Notes under the pieces: generated by a model
What the model saw: the letters and a program-made list of their open reading frames with translations, nothing else
Database searches by the model: none
What the model was told of the DNA's origin: nothing
Shown: in pieces, positions 11,354 through 24,500 of the stretch
How positions within the stretch are numbered: position 1 is the stretch's first letter
How the letters are laid out: every line of letters begins with the position of its first letter
Made by a program: the position numbers and the translations under genes
NCBI GenBank assembly: GCA_029817715.1
Contig: JARUPY010000533.1
Span: forward strand, 640,001 to 704,000
DNA from: Melastoma dodecandrum
Lineage: Eukaryota; Streptophyta; Magnoliopsida; Myrtales; Melastomataceae
Direction: 5' to 3'
Length of the DNA: 64,000 nucleotides

Positions 11354-13144
11354 CACATGCGCCTATACTTCCCCTGCGGCTTCCAGTAACATGAAGCGGC
11401 CAATCATTTGGACATTGTCATAAGAAAAAAAAAATATTGATTTATCGCAACAAAGTTTAGTCAATTTTCCTCATTTTTTTTGGTAAGCTTTTAAAACTTT
11501 ACCCTTAATGTAACAAAATATTTTCATTATTCAACGTAGCTTATTTAACTTAATATTTATCCATTTTTTGATCAACACAAAGACCCCAAATACATTAAAA
11601 AATGTATGTTATGCATCGAATGGCTATGTCACAATGGAGTCGACCTTTGATTTTTTTTTCATAATAATGAACCAACGTATGATAAAAATTAAAGTTAAAT
11701 GCCACGTCAAAATAATGCAAGCAGTGAGTTACAATAAATCGATACCAAACTTTTGACATTAAAATTTTATATATCAATATAATTTCCCGATCTTAAAATT
11801 TTATTGTTATTATTACGTGTATCAGGATGTGTTTTATTGGGAATATCCATCCTAAGATATCTAAGGGGAGTTAAAAAGAGATATTTTGATAGTTGTAAAT
11901 AGTGATTTACGGAGATGATTTTTTAAACTTATAACATTATCTTATGATTTTTGAACGAAGCTCGCTGTCGCGGTCATCACAAATGAGTAATTTTTTGACA
12001 CACGCGACTACTTGATACAAGTTTTCGTGCACATGTACGTACGCTCTTGTACAAATCTCTTTGCCGGTTATCCTTTATACTATGTTTCGAAAGAAATGGG
12101 AGGCAAACACCAAACCCAAAATATTCGTGGGTTTACAAATTTTCGTCTTCCTTTTCAATATTTTTCTACTCATCCAAACAGATCATTAGAGTATTTAAAA
12201 CAAAAAACAAAAGTTAAAATACCAATTTATAGCATAAATTTCGAGTAAGCTTTCTATTTTGGCAAAAATTTAGTTGATTATATGATTTTATCACTAACGT
12301 CAAACATGCCTTAATTGATAATTTTCATTTATCAACTAAAAGTAAAAAAAAAAATACGTTGGAGCTGATCACCGCGAAACAAGAGAACAAGGAGGAATAT
12401 TATCGCCAACGTTTCCCGTGACGCATTAGTCGGGGAGAGCAGCGGATCAATGTGTGGCAAGTACCATCAACACCACCACTATCAGCACCATATTCGTGAG
12501 CCGAGGAACGATACGAGCAGCGCCGAGAACAACGGCTACTCCGACTAATGTAGTAAATTACGTAACGCACTACTACTACTACTACAGATATATATAGAAT
12601 GAGGTAGACTGTGATAATCTTTATTACCACAATTTGATAATATAAATAAATATATGTTCCTAACGTTTCTGGATAAATGATATACTCTTTTTATATTCGT
12701 ACAGCCCCCGGATCTGGTTCTCGTTCAGGAGGGCATCAGAAAAAACACTTTTGAGTTTCTTGCCTCAGGATCTCTGTTTATATTTTACAAAGTTATTTTG
12801 TGGTGTGCCCCCATAAGATACAAATGTTTGGCAGACAGACACACAACTATATAATGTCTTAACATGGGACATCAGATATCATCAATGACATGTTCAGTGC
12901 CGTAATCACTGTTTGAAGAACATTGTGTTTTTTATTACTATTATTTTAAGGAAGGAAACTTTGGTTGTTGCGACGTCCTCATCATCGCACCATTTTTATT
13001 TTAAATCAAATCATAAGATGCAATGTGGGCCCAATTAGGCCCAATAATTTGGCCCAGGAACAAGTTTGCGTCTTCGATGGCCTGCGAAGTGGACCCAGCC
13101 CAAGTTCTACGATCCACCTGTCCTGTCATAACAGAGAGACGAAG

Positions 13145-13164
13145 CTCTCTCTCTCTCTCTCTCT
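13145..13164 (+). repeat. (CT)n microsatellite in ATL leader/promoter
   Basis: A run of about ten CT units lies some 320 bases before the ATL start codon. Pyrimidine-rich CT tracts are frequent near plant transcription starts. Confidence 0.8.
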
Positions 13165-13360
13165 GCTTTTTGTCTTATCAGGCTGACTTCTCCTTCCTCC
13201 TTACCACCGCCAGACGACCTCCTATTTGGTCGAGGTTGTCTTGAATTTCTCTTGGGGCCGGGTGGAGTTTGGGTTTTTGCGTGTTATATATGATTCTATT
13301 GAAGCAGAAAGCGAGTTGGGTTTCGGGTCCGATCTGATAAAGATTATTCCTTGCTTGGTT

Positions 13361-13486
13361 ATGCTGGGTCAACGACCTCCGCCTGAATGTGCTTCCGTAG
13401 GTGATGTTGCTGGGGGATTTCCGGAAGCTTGTTGTGATGGTGATCTTTCGTGCGAGAATCTGATGGTCATGATTTCCCAGCGATGA
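13361..13486 (+). promoter_or_regulatory. upstream ORF overlapping ATL start
   Basis: An ATG at 13361 opens a 41-codon frame (MLGQRPPPECASVGDV...) that ends at TGA 13484-13486. That stop overlaps the main ATG at 13483 as ATGA. If the 13361 ATG lies in the mRNA, ribosomes finishing it would stop exactly on the main start, an arrangement that suits termination-reinitiation control. Conservation of the peptide is unknown. Confidence 0.5.
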
Positions 13487-14397
13487 TTCTGAGCGAAATC
13501 ACCCCCGTGTTTATCTTTGTCGCGGCGATCCTTTCTGCGGTGATCTTCTTGTGCGGTTTCTTCCACTTGCTGTGTAGGATTCTTCGCAAGAAGAGAGGCT
13601 TGAGGTTGGGTTCGGATCCGTCGCCAGCTGCAGAAACGGATGACCCCGAAATGGCCTTGCCGAACTCGTTCGATAGGCAGCTCCAGCAGCTCTTCCGTCT
13701 CCATGACTCCGGCCTCGACCAGGCCTTCATTGACGCCCTCCCCGTTTTCCTATACAGGGACGTCGTTAGAGGTGGTCCGAAATCGAAGGAGCACTTCGAC
13801 TGTGCAGTGTGTCTGTGCGAGTTCACCGAGCAGGACAAGCTGAGGTTGCTGCCGTCGTGTGGCCACGCTTTCCACATCGAATGTATCGACACTTGGTTGC
13901 TCTCCAACTCAACTTGCCCTCTCTGCCGAGGCTCGCTCTACTGTCCCCCGGGTTTTGGACGAGATAACCCCGTTTCCGAGTCTGATGACCACAGGGAGGA
14001 AGACGGAGAGGGGGGTCCTGGCATTGGAGACGGGCGCATGGCCGTTCCGTCGAAGAGGGTGTTCTCAGTTAGACTCGGGAAGTTAAGGGGAGGAATCCCT
14101 GAAGGCGCAGACCGAGGCAGTCCCACAATCTCCACGGCGGATATTAGCAGCAGTAGCAGTAGCCTGGACGCGAGGAGGTGCTATTCCATGGGGTCATATA
14201 GGTACGTGGTAAGCGATACGGAGTTGCGGGTGGAGACCCACGAGGAGGAGGGGCTGGAGAGTAGGAAGCTTGGACAACCCCGGGCGGAAGGGATGAGGAT
14301 CGGCGTAGTCGGGACCAGGGGGGATAGCCTGTCAGTCTCGAAGATATGGCAATGGTCTAACAAGAAGAGGAACACTTCCAAGTTTGACGCACGTTAG
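13483..14397 (+). CDS. ATL-family RING-H2 E3 ubiquitin ligase, single exon
   Basis: 304 aa, intronless as usual for ATLs. A hydrophobic N-terminal span (about residues 8-32, PVFIFVAAILSAVIFLCGFF) is followed by a basic stretch (RKKRG), the GLD motif (SGLDQAFIDALPVFLY, ~77-92) and a RING-H2 finger at ~107-149: CAVC, then CGHAFHIEC and CPLC, with the Trp before the last Cys pair (DTWLLSNSTCPLCR). All eight ligands are present, so it should be an active membrane-bound E3. The RING flank (FDRQLQQLFRLHDSGLDQAFIDALPVF) resembles the ATL13/ATL46/ATL47 subgroup, though those are usually longer. The tail is acidic and Ser-rich (SSSSSSLDARRCYSMGS). The longer frame to 13450 starts with GTG, so ATG 13483 was chosen; an upstream ORF overlaps it. 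Confidence 0.92.
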   Translation: MILSEITPVFIFVAAILSAVIFLCGFFHLLCRILRKKRGLRLGSDPSPAAETDDPEMALPNSFDRQLQQLFRLHDSGLDQAFIDALPVFLYRDVVRGGPKSKEHFDCAVCLCEFTEQDKLRLLPSCGHAFHIECIDTWLLSNSTCPLCRGSLYCPPGFGRDNPVSESDDHREEDGEGGPGIGDGRMAVPSKRVFSVRLGKLRGGIPEGADRGSPTISTADISSSSSSLDARRCYSMGSYRYVVSDTELRVETHEEEGLESRKLGQPRAEGMRIGVVGTRGDSLSVSKIWQWSNKKRNTSKFDAR

Positions 14398-15535
14398 TGC
14401 CGATTCAGACGCTACAAATCGTCAATGTCTTAGTCCTCGTGTTTCGACCTTTCCGGACTGAAAGCCTCCAACCCATTATTTCACACTTTAGCAGAGGAAT
14501 CTGTAGCATTTTTTTTCGTTTTATGGTGGTCAAAGCAGTGTATGGGGTTGATGATGATGTGGGGAATGGAATTCTCCCAAAAGGCTGTTCCAGTCCAGAT
14601 GGAGGAAAGTCGTCGGAATCAGCCATGATTGTCTGGTCTGTCCACGAGTCTTTTTGCCTGTTTGCAGCATCCACAAACAAGCAAGAAGGAAGTAAGACAA
14701 TAAATGCATGTGGATATTTTATATAAACTTCCAATCTTTCATAACAAATACCAGACCCCCAATAATATCCAGCTAGAAGTCTTTCTGTACTAAGATTTTT
14801 AAAAAAGGGGGAGGTGTGGGGCTAAAAGATTTGATCCAAATCAATTCAATTGTGGGTCACACCAATAAAGAAAAGATCCTCTTCAAACGACACCGACCCA
14901 ATAGCATATCATTCAAAGCCAGCCCACCCGCGAATATATAATAAACAACAACATGCACCAGCTGTGATCACCACACACACAGACATAGTAGTTGGGAAAG
15001 CTCAACTTCAACTACCCTGCCAAACCAGAACGGCTAAATGATGATTGATTCCCATGAAACAATACCAACCACCAGCAGACAAAAAGTATTTAAAAAGATC
15101 AAAAGAATGCACCACCATCTCCAAAGTTCCTCGTACAGGCTTACAAAAGGCATGAGAGAGGCAAATGAGAAACAGTAGAAATCCACCAAAATCATTTTTA
15201 GATTAGACACCCCCCAATACATAGGGGGTGATGGAAACTCTCACTGGAAACCTTACTCTTCTGAGGAATATCTCATTCTCTGGTTTATCCAATGTACATA
15301 AAACCAACTATTGAGTAGGGGGAGATGCCTGTAAATACAATGAAGAGAGAGAGAGAGAGGAGCGGATATCATAGAAGCTCAGGGAAAATTCGGGTGTCAA
15401 ACAATACTTGGAGATGCAGCAGCCTCCCTGATGCTTTAAGAGTGAGCAGAAAGCTTATCAATGGTGGGGGCTTCCATGAGTTGAGAACACCTTGCCACAA
15501 TAAACTGCATCTTTTTAGAAAAGATGGACAGTCCT
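14398..15535. other. convergent gap between ATL and gamma-adaptin
   Basis: This holds both 3' UTRs. A short (GA)n tract lies at 15343-15359. No frame looks protein-like. Confidence 0.5.
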
Positions 15536-18500
15536 TCAGAAATCACGTGGGAAGTGGCTGATTTGCCCTTCCTCCAAAACGTCCTTGCCACTGACCTTGT
15601 AAGATATCCTTATTCTCATGACAAGGGATTTCTGAGATTCAGAAAATAAGTTCCAAGTCATCAGCTTTAATGGGCTAAAATTATTGCAGCGAATGAACAG
15701 ATCAGAGCAATTCTAATCTCATTCTTGGCTACCTTTCATAAAAAAAAGCATCACTTTTTTCATATGGCCCTCCATATAAGGCGAGCATCAGTCTTACCAT
15801 GCCATTAACAAAGACGGTATTAATAAAACAAAAAGAGATTGTCTCCTCTGCGTAATTCTAAAAGATGATATAATCAAGTGGGTCTTAAATGCAGAAGATT
15901 CTTAGACACCTCAATGCCAGATTGAACCACAAACTACAATTAGTATTATTAGTAATAATAATAACCACAGAGGTAAGAGAAAGGCATGAAGCTGTGGATA
16001 AAGAAACCTTACCTTTCCATGTTGGCTGTTTGTAACTCTCAAAGTTTGAGTCACATTACTATTTGCACCGGTAGGAAGAGTATTGCCACTGGCAGGATCC
16101 AAATGTAGCTGAAGGAACTGGTAAAAAGGACAAATCAAAATTACAACTACCAAACATAACACTTCAAAATCAGAAAAGCATAATCTCACAAAGTAACCAA
16201 ATGCAACTCTTAGCAACTGAACACATTTTTTTCCAGAAATGTGAACTTCCTATGCAGAGAGCATCGTAAAGAAAGCCACAAATTAAAAAAAGTATCCGAA
16301 TTACCTTTGGGACTGCTGCTTGAAAAATAAAATCGGTGTAGTTGTTTGAAGACAGATTCGTAAACGTGGCCTGGATCACCGTCGACTGGGGGTTCCCGGG
16401 TGGCTTGGAGAAGTCAAACATGATTCTCAATGAGCTGCTTTCAAATGCAACAATTGATGGATATGCAGGACCATTCTTTTCTGTTCATCAAAATCAAGTT
16501 AGGTCAAGAGAAACTGCAAGTTAACATTACGTCCCCAAGATTGATAAATATTACCTGGTATGGATGGAGCTGGAGCAACGCCGTCCAACAGATCTATGAT
16601 AGGAGAAGCAGCTGGTGGAGAAGCTGCAAGGACAGGTTGCGTTGCAGGTGATGTGAGGCCATCTAATGGAGAAGATGGCGCTTTTGTTGCTTGGTTGGAA
16701 GAAAATATGCCAGCCACAGGTGAGCTGCTTTGCTGTACAGGACTTTCAATGGATAAGAGATCCAACAGTACGTCCGTTCCACTTTTTGAAGGCTGGGTAC
16801 CTGATGATAAATATAGAAGCAATAAATGCCCTCTTTACATTTTATAATACCATCCAAATACAGCTCAAAAACCATCTAAAGCCAAAATTACCAAAGAATA
16901 GCCCTTTTAAGAAAGCACTAACCTCAAAGTTCTAATCAAATTCTGTAAGGATTTCATACTCCTAGAGTGGTCAGTTACCCAATATCAACTATGGCAACTA
17001 AAACGAAAGAATTGAACTGAGGAGTTACTAGAAGAGAATCAGATAAATAAGTGCTCAGGGGCATTATTAATCACAGGAGGGCTGTTCTCCTAGGAACGTC
17101 TTTATTCTGCTGTTATGCAGCAGTTGATAGTCCATACTATGCAAAATTGTCCAGGCTTGAAAAAATTTAAAACCTTTTCTCAGGCATTCCAAGGAGCCAA
17201 ACTAACCTGATTGGGTTGCTGCTGGTGATAAATCAACTCCAAGAAGATCCTGAAGAAACTCACTGCCAGAAGAACTAGGCACAGGGTTATCATCTGAACT
17301 CAGATCAAGTAAGTCTACCAGAGGAGCAGCAGCCGGCTTGGAAACTCCACTAGGAACTTTGAGAGAAGCCCCAGTAGACGGTCCTGTAGACGTTGAAACA
17401 GCAGTTGGCACAGACCCAGCCCGGCGTCCACTGAAAGTTGCCTCATCGAGGACTGGCATTCTTTCAACCAGAGCAGACCTAACCAAAAAGTGTCAGGAAG
17501 CATCAGTGGTTGCACTGAGGTATACATAGACTGAGTACGACAATGACCCCTGCAATTTTGGAAGATTTCGCTATATAAAAATGTGAAATCAGGTCAACAT
17601 CCATGTTGTTTACCTGATATTTGTGTGCTTCTCAATTATAGAGTTGAACTCAAGAGATCTCTGATGTAATTCTAGAAGAAAGCTTCCTTTATGCTGAACA
17701 ACGATTTCTTTTATCCTCCTCCAGGAAGACAGAAAATGAGAATCAGCATCAGCACAGACCAAAGTGTTCCAAAGACCTCAATGAACAGTCACTGGACATG
17801 GAAAATAAAGTAGATAATAGTCTACAACAGTGTACCACAAACAGCAACTCATAAGAGCCCTTTGTATCTTGACAAGATGGAATTTCTTGGAAAATAGCAA
17901 TTAGATATGATCAACATTAGATAGTAGACTTCTGGAGTAAGAACATACTCTGAACACGAAGGAAAACGTGAAGACAACTTCAACAAAGCAACTAAAGCCA
18001 TTGCTTTCGTTGTCGCATCGGAAGTGTGCCGCTTTATGGCAGTCTCAACAAGATCAACAGCATCTGACTCCGTAACCTGTTCAATTAAACTTGCAAATCA
18101 AAACTATTATCTGAATATTCAGTGCAAAACATGAAAATGCGATAGTTTAAATAATCAAGGTTCCGACAATGAGATTAACAAACTTCGGGATTAAGTAGTA
18201 GGGATGACAGCATTACAGTTTTTCAAGGATTTACTCGTATTATATTGCTCTACATGGCTTAAAACCGCATCAACAAGGTAGAAAATAACAGTATTAGAGA
18301 TATATTTGCACATCCACAGAACAATAAATAATAATTGGTTTTCAGTTGAATTAGTCAAATGTAGAGCAACATCTCACTAGAAGAAGGAAAGACAATTTAC
18401 AGAGTGAAATATAGAAGAATAAGGTACCCGCGCCATCATGGTGCAGACAGTTTTCCATGATAAAAGATCACATAGACCAATTACCCAGCTAGAAAAGTTG

Positions 18501-21500
18501 ATAACACTATCAGCAACGCAAAAAAAAAAAAAAATCAGCTAGGGACACTCACAGTTACTGGATCCTCTATATCTAGCATTCCAACATTGTTGACCAGCAT
18601 ATCACCGTATTCTCCAACACACCAGACAGCAACCCGTGTGAGACTTTCCTGAAGAAATGTCAAATCAGTCAGTACAGTAGCTCTTACAGCGATAGACACT
18701 ATGATCCATATTATCCATATGAGTAGAGGTCCAACCTAACAGTTAAGTACCTGTTCATCAGATGCTTGGAACGCCTTGTAGAGAGCTCTAACAGTGTACC
18801 CATGTAGATCAGTGGCATTCGTTATTACCACAATAAGTGCATGGCATACTTCAACTTTGACGAAGTTTCCAGCCTATTGGTAATTGATCAGACATTGAAG
18901 ATCAGTCCACAATTCCCTTTAATTATAATCATCATTGTGCATAAGAGTATTTTGAGCTTAGAAGCAAATGGACCTATAACAAATTGCAAATTTTCCAGTT
19001 CCTGATGCTCAGAATTTCAAGTTCCATGTTTAGTACCAGCTAATTGTGTGCTCTTGGCATGCGAATAACAGAAGAGACGAAATTTCAGTTAAGATGAATG
19101 CATTGATGCAGCCCTAACCCATCACATGAAATAGTTTTTAACATGGAACAGTTCTTTGAAATCTGTCAAGCATTCCACCAAACTAAAACCCTGCAAAAAA
19201 ATTGCTTTATAAAACGAGGAGTTAATCTAATAAGGCCAAATCAGATTCGTTTTAGCTTGGTTGTCCTTCCCTTAATGTGAGATTGATAAGGACAACTTAG
19301 GACAGAAGGCCAAACTAGTCACATCCAGGAACGCTACATCATTATAAAGTAAAGAAGACTTTTTGGCAACTGCACTATTAACATCAGCAACAAACAAAAC
19401 AAACGGTCAACATTCTCAAAGTCATACCTCAGATAGTACTTTCAGCATCTGGTCAATGTACCAAATTTTGTCGGAGGAGAATCTACAAAATAAAGTAAAG
19501 AATGGAGTTCAGAGTTTAAGTAATATCCATAACGTGGTAGGTCTAGATCCTAATCTACCATAGTCATACACATAGGGTGACCAAAACTTAAAACTAGAAA
19601 AGGAAAAATTACAGTGAAAGCAAATTAAAGTCAAGAAGATCAACTAATATTCACTGAGGGGAAAAACAGGGAACTCAATCATAAACAAGGGCAAGAAGGA
19701 ACTTACTTTTCTACTATGGAGCAGATTTTGGCAGTAAGGTCTCCCTTGAATTCCTGGTCACTTACTTCCAGATAATCAATAAGCTCTTTCGTTAATGGCT
19801 TTACATTGCTCTCATTTACTAGAAGATAAATGAGTTCAAGGGCCCTTTTCCGAATGGATGCATCTGAATCCTGAAACACAAAGTGTCAGTTCCATTTCCC
19901 TCACGTCGGAACAGGTCAAAACAACGGAAGACAAAACATTCCAAGCAAGAAATTCAAGCATAGGATAAAACCTAATGAAAAAAATATCACCAATGTTGGA
20001 AAACCATGAAAAAATGGATGGACGCTTACAGAAAATAACATAGCTAAAGACAAATCCAAGATTCAGTACCTTAACACATTCCAAAATTGTAGCTCGATGC
20101 CTCTGCACAGCCTGAGTATCCACTGATATAGCTTTCATCAGCATATTCAACGCAACATATCTGACAGAAAACAGATAAAACATTGTCAAGAAAATGCTAG
20201 CTAGCAAAGAATAATTCAATCTAAATTGAAAATCCCCAGCTTTCAACCGTAAAACTAAATCAGAAAACTTTGACTTCGTATTGAATGAGTAACTATCTCT
20301 AACATCAGAAAACTTGTTTAGGCTACAGCCTACAAGAGTAAAACTGGAAGCTGCCAAAAAAGAAAGATTAACAGGGAAAGAGCTGGCTATTCGCAACACA
20401 CAAACCTATGTTGTTTCTTTCTGCGTCAAGGAAGAAAGGCATTTTTATCAGTAAATCACCAATCTTGAAGAGACAGGACACCTTTATGAATTTCTTCTAT
20501 GTTACCCAGAAGGAAGCCCAGTACCAAGGCTAAAATTATATCATATCTTTCATGGTAACATAAACCAAGATCAGTCCAGCAAGCAAGAGAAAAACAGGCT
20601 TGCTAAAAAAGGAATGGATACTGACAGAGACAAATTAAGAAACAGAAGCAATATGCACCATAATGCATGCAATAATTATAAAAAAAGTGCTGCATGTGGA
20701 CATTCCATGCACTATGGGAACTGTAACTGTAACCTAAAACCCCGAACGCTTATCTAATGCTATCTATCCTTCACTACCCAAAAAAAAAAAAAAAAAAAGA
20801 ACATGGTCATAAGAACATAATCATGCCATATCAAAAAATAAAATAAAATATTCAAAAGCTGAAACCTGATATTGTTGTCACGATTTGACAAAAATCTTCC
20901 CAATATATTAATAGCAAGAACACGCAATCCACCATTATCTTCAATGCTCATTATTGTTTCCACGCACTCGTACAAAATTGCATTCCCAGCATTTCTGTTC
21001 GTGTCAGCTTTGGTTGCCACCTATACAATAACACAAAAATGCAATGTCTTAAGGAGAATTCATAACCAATAGCATGCACCAGTAATGTGAAAGGCTATGG
21101 AATTTGCATACAATTAACTGTGACACTCAAACCTTACTGTATTAAATAATAAACAAACGAAGACCCTACTTGTTCTAAATGAATAACAAGAAACTACATC
21201 AAGATAACTCACTTATCTTAAGAAGAAAACGGAAGTATTCAAGCAAAGTGAGTGTGCGCGTGTGTGTGACAATGCATCACAATACATTAAATTTAAGCAA
21301 CGCTTCATGATAATAATCTTTCCACGTGTAGAATGGTTATTCTTTAATTTGAGGAATAAACTGTGTCTAGTCATGACCCCCCCTATGTGCACACAAACAG
21401 TAAATATTTCACATGAAAATGTTTTCTTGAGGTAATAACCGACAAAATAAAGAGAACCACATTGTTTAATATTTCATCTCCACTAAATTGATATTTCAAC

Positions 21501-24500
21501 TGCTGTCTCGTCCTTTCGAGGAAAATTCAGTGTAAATTATAAGAAGACATTATATGAAATATCAGCTGCTCATAAACCAAGTGGACATGGACAAAGGTCG
21601 CCATTGACAGGTTCATTCATTAAAATGGAAACGGTCATCATTGAGGGCATCACCCATCATTTTGCCGCTAAAGGACAAATGAAAGCAAAAAATCAATAGA
21701 TTAATGGCTAAATAATACTTGCCTGAGCAAGGATATCAGTCATAGCATCACTGGCATCCGCATCTCCTTGGCCCAAAACTCGCAAAAGCTTGAGCAATCT
21801 AATATGGAGAAAAGGATCCGCGATGCCCGCAATGTCATATTCTGGTGTATAAGGATTATTGACAACATCCTTAAGGGTCTTCACCAAAGCATCCATGCAT
21901 TTCTACCTCAAAAACAAAATGTTCATGTCAACGATATAAACAAAGAAACCAGCGAAAGTCTTAAGCGATTGTCAACTGTAAATGACATATAATAGTTTTG
22001 TAACACAATTTGTGTCGAGGTAGCTTCTACTTTGACCATCTAATACCATTCAAACCTACAATCAACTCAGCCTAAAATGTTGTCTTTCATCAGATAACAG
22101 AAGGTCAACAAGTTTATAACACAATAAAAGATGCAGAAAAGCGGATAGGTATTATAAGGAAAACGTCTTAATATTACTATGGTGACGGCAGAAAACATAG
22201 ACCAGAACAAAATGGCTCAAAGTAGCTTGTCAAACTATTGTTTGAAACATTAAACAAAAGATGATGTTACATAACTCACCTTCCTGAAGAACTCATGCGC
22301 TTCAGAACTAACTCTACAAAGATCAATACAAAGTTGAACTCCACTAATTAACACTCCGTGATGCTTTTCTTTCAGTAAAGCGGCAGCCGCATTTATAAAA
22401 TTTTCAGCAAGATCTGGCACCTTCTTTATAATTCTTATTGAGCATAAGGCTGCCTGCATATTGGCCCATCATCATAAGATAAAGTTAATGGAAAAATGGA
22501 AACCTGCATGTCGATGTCAACAATATTAACATAGAAGGTAAAAATACTGCAGATCTCACAACATGAAATAAGCTTCTCGAAAAACTCTCCCCAGATCATC
22601 TAGATGATGATTGAAGCGGATAAGAATGATCATCACAGAAAAGTTTCCTTCACTTCTCAATAGCAACTATTTTGACTGACAAAACTCATGTTTCTACTGT
22701 CCTACGTCGGACAGGACAGCAATCTATCTCTCCAGTGGAAGTATTTTTGGATAAGATATAAAAGTATATCATGCAAGCAGCAGCCCCTGTTTCAATGAAG
22801 GAACTAGCATGAAGCCAACAGAAACTACAAAAAGAGATGCATTAGGAGTGCCAAAAGCATGAGTAGCGGCGGCGGCGGCAGTAAAACAGAAAGAAACCTT
22901 TTTCCGGATATTTGGATCTCGAAACTGCAATAGCCTTTCGACTTCGGGGGCAAGATCACGTGCCATCTCTGCTGAGCAGATATTTCCCAGAGCACAAAGA
23001 GCAAGTCCCACGATATACTGGTTTGTATGATTCAGGTCTCTGAACATAGGTAAGGAATATGCAACGGAAGACAATAAAACCTATTGCACCAGTATATCAT
23101 AGGTTCTAGACAAATACCGTTCCTTCTATTATTCCCTCATAGATGAACAGGCAAAAGGAAAATGTAAAATCAGAAAAGTTCATCAAGAAAACAATTAATG
23201 AAAATGGAAGTTGCAAAAGGATACTGTTTCAATGAATTGGTCACCAGCATGAGAACTTCCTGTCTTTCATCAAGTAACAACATAAGACCAAGGTATCCTA
23301 TTCTCTTTTCTGGAAAACCAGAAGACGCAATCAACTTGAGGCACTCCATTTGACCAAAGTGCGTCGGATAGCCAAGCATTTGAATAAACATAAGCTTTGC
23401 CAGGTTTCTATGCCTGTAATCGTGATCATTCTCATTAATGGAAGCCCGAATAGCTGCACATTCTTTTCTAACAACAGCACGTTCTTCAGCAGCGGTTTTG
23501 CAGGCACGTATAGCCCGGATCATGTCCCTGCAGAGACAGAGATTTATGTTGTAAGATTATGCTCCTTGGAACAACAAGAATCTTGTGCAAGTATATCACA
23601 TAGGATCATCCTCCCACAACACCATTTAATGTCCTCAGGAAATTAGAACATCCCTGAGGTGTTTCAACTTGAGACACAATGCTGTAACTCTATACAAAGG
23701 TATATCTTTCATGTGTACACAATAAGCTACAAGAAAAAAAATTGCAGATGTGCTTCTTCATGCTCTAAAAGGCGATAAATGCTCATCCAAAAGATGACTC
23801 ATTTTAAATAGTAAGAGAAAATTATGCTTAAGTTATGACCACCTTCGATATAACTTTAGGACAGATGGAATCTTCTATTAAAACATTTTTTATAGCAGAA
23901 ATACCAGTATTTTATTGCAGATACAGAATCTCGGTATACTTCACAGAACTAAAACATCTCTCATTCATCAAACGAGAAACGAGAAAATAGCATTCAAGAT
24001 AAGCAAATTATCTTTTACCCAGAGGCCCTACAAACATTGCAAACTACAAACTCGCTCCTATTCCAAGTCATAAATCCAAACCGCAAATGATAGCCGTAAG
24101 AGATGGAGGTTTGTATCTCAGTTAGTTTGGAAAGAAATTTGCAAATAAGTTCGAGTTTCCAAAATACTTAACTTACCGCCCCTAAGTCGCTGTTAAACAG
24201 CGACTTATGCTAAAACATGCAAAATTGCTCTCCAAACAGCGACTCTGGAAGACCTGGGAATTTGTTGGTGTTGGGAAAAAATTGATACTTGAAATAGCGC
24301 CTTTTAAGGAAAGTCGTTTCAAACAACGTAAGACGGATCAACTTTGGCCCAACATAAAAAATGTCCAAAAAGTTTTCAAGTCACCCAAAGTCGTCGTTTG
24401 GGAGAGCGACTTTGGCCATTTTAACGACTTAGGGGCGGTAAGTTGGGTATTTTGTAAAGTGAAACCGTCTTTCGCAATTTTTTTTCAGAACTAACCATTC

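Larger units (their letters stand above)
11090..13482. other. divergent intergenic region, AT-rich, plus ATL 5' leader
   Basis: This separates the divergent WAT1 (-) and ATL (+) genes. From 11220 to 12360 it is strongly AT-rich with homopolymer A/T tracts and no protein-like frame. Bases 12361-12560 are a GC-richer island beginning right after an A-rich tract, with no recognisable product; it could be a remnant of an inserted sequence. From about 13000 the ATL 5' flank and leader begin, including a (CT)n tract and an upstream ORF. Confidence 0.45.

Noticed and set aside
13450..13482. ATL start 11 codons upstream
   Set aside because: That codon is GTG, not ATG; the first in-frame ATG is 13483.
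17614..17715. Gamma-adaptin acceptor three bases further in
   Set aside because: It would drop the Arg of the conserved SERIKEI; the AG three bases earlier (exon from 17718) keeps it in frame.
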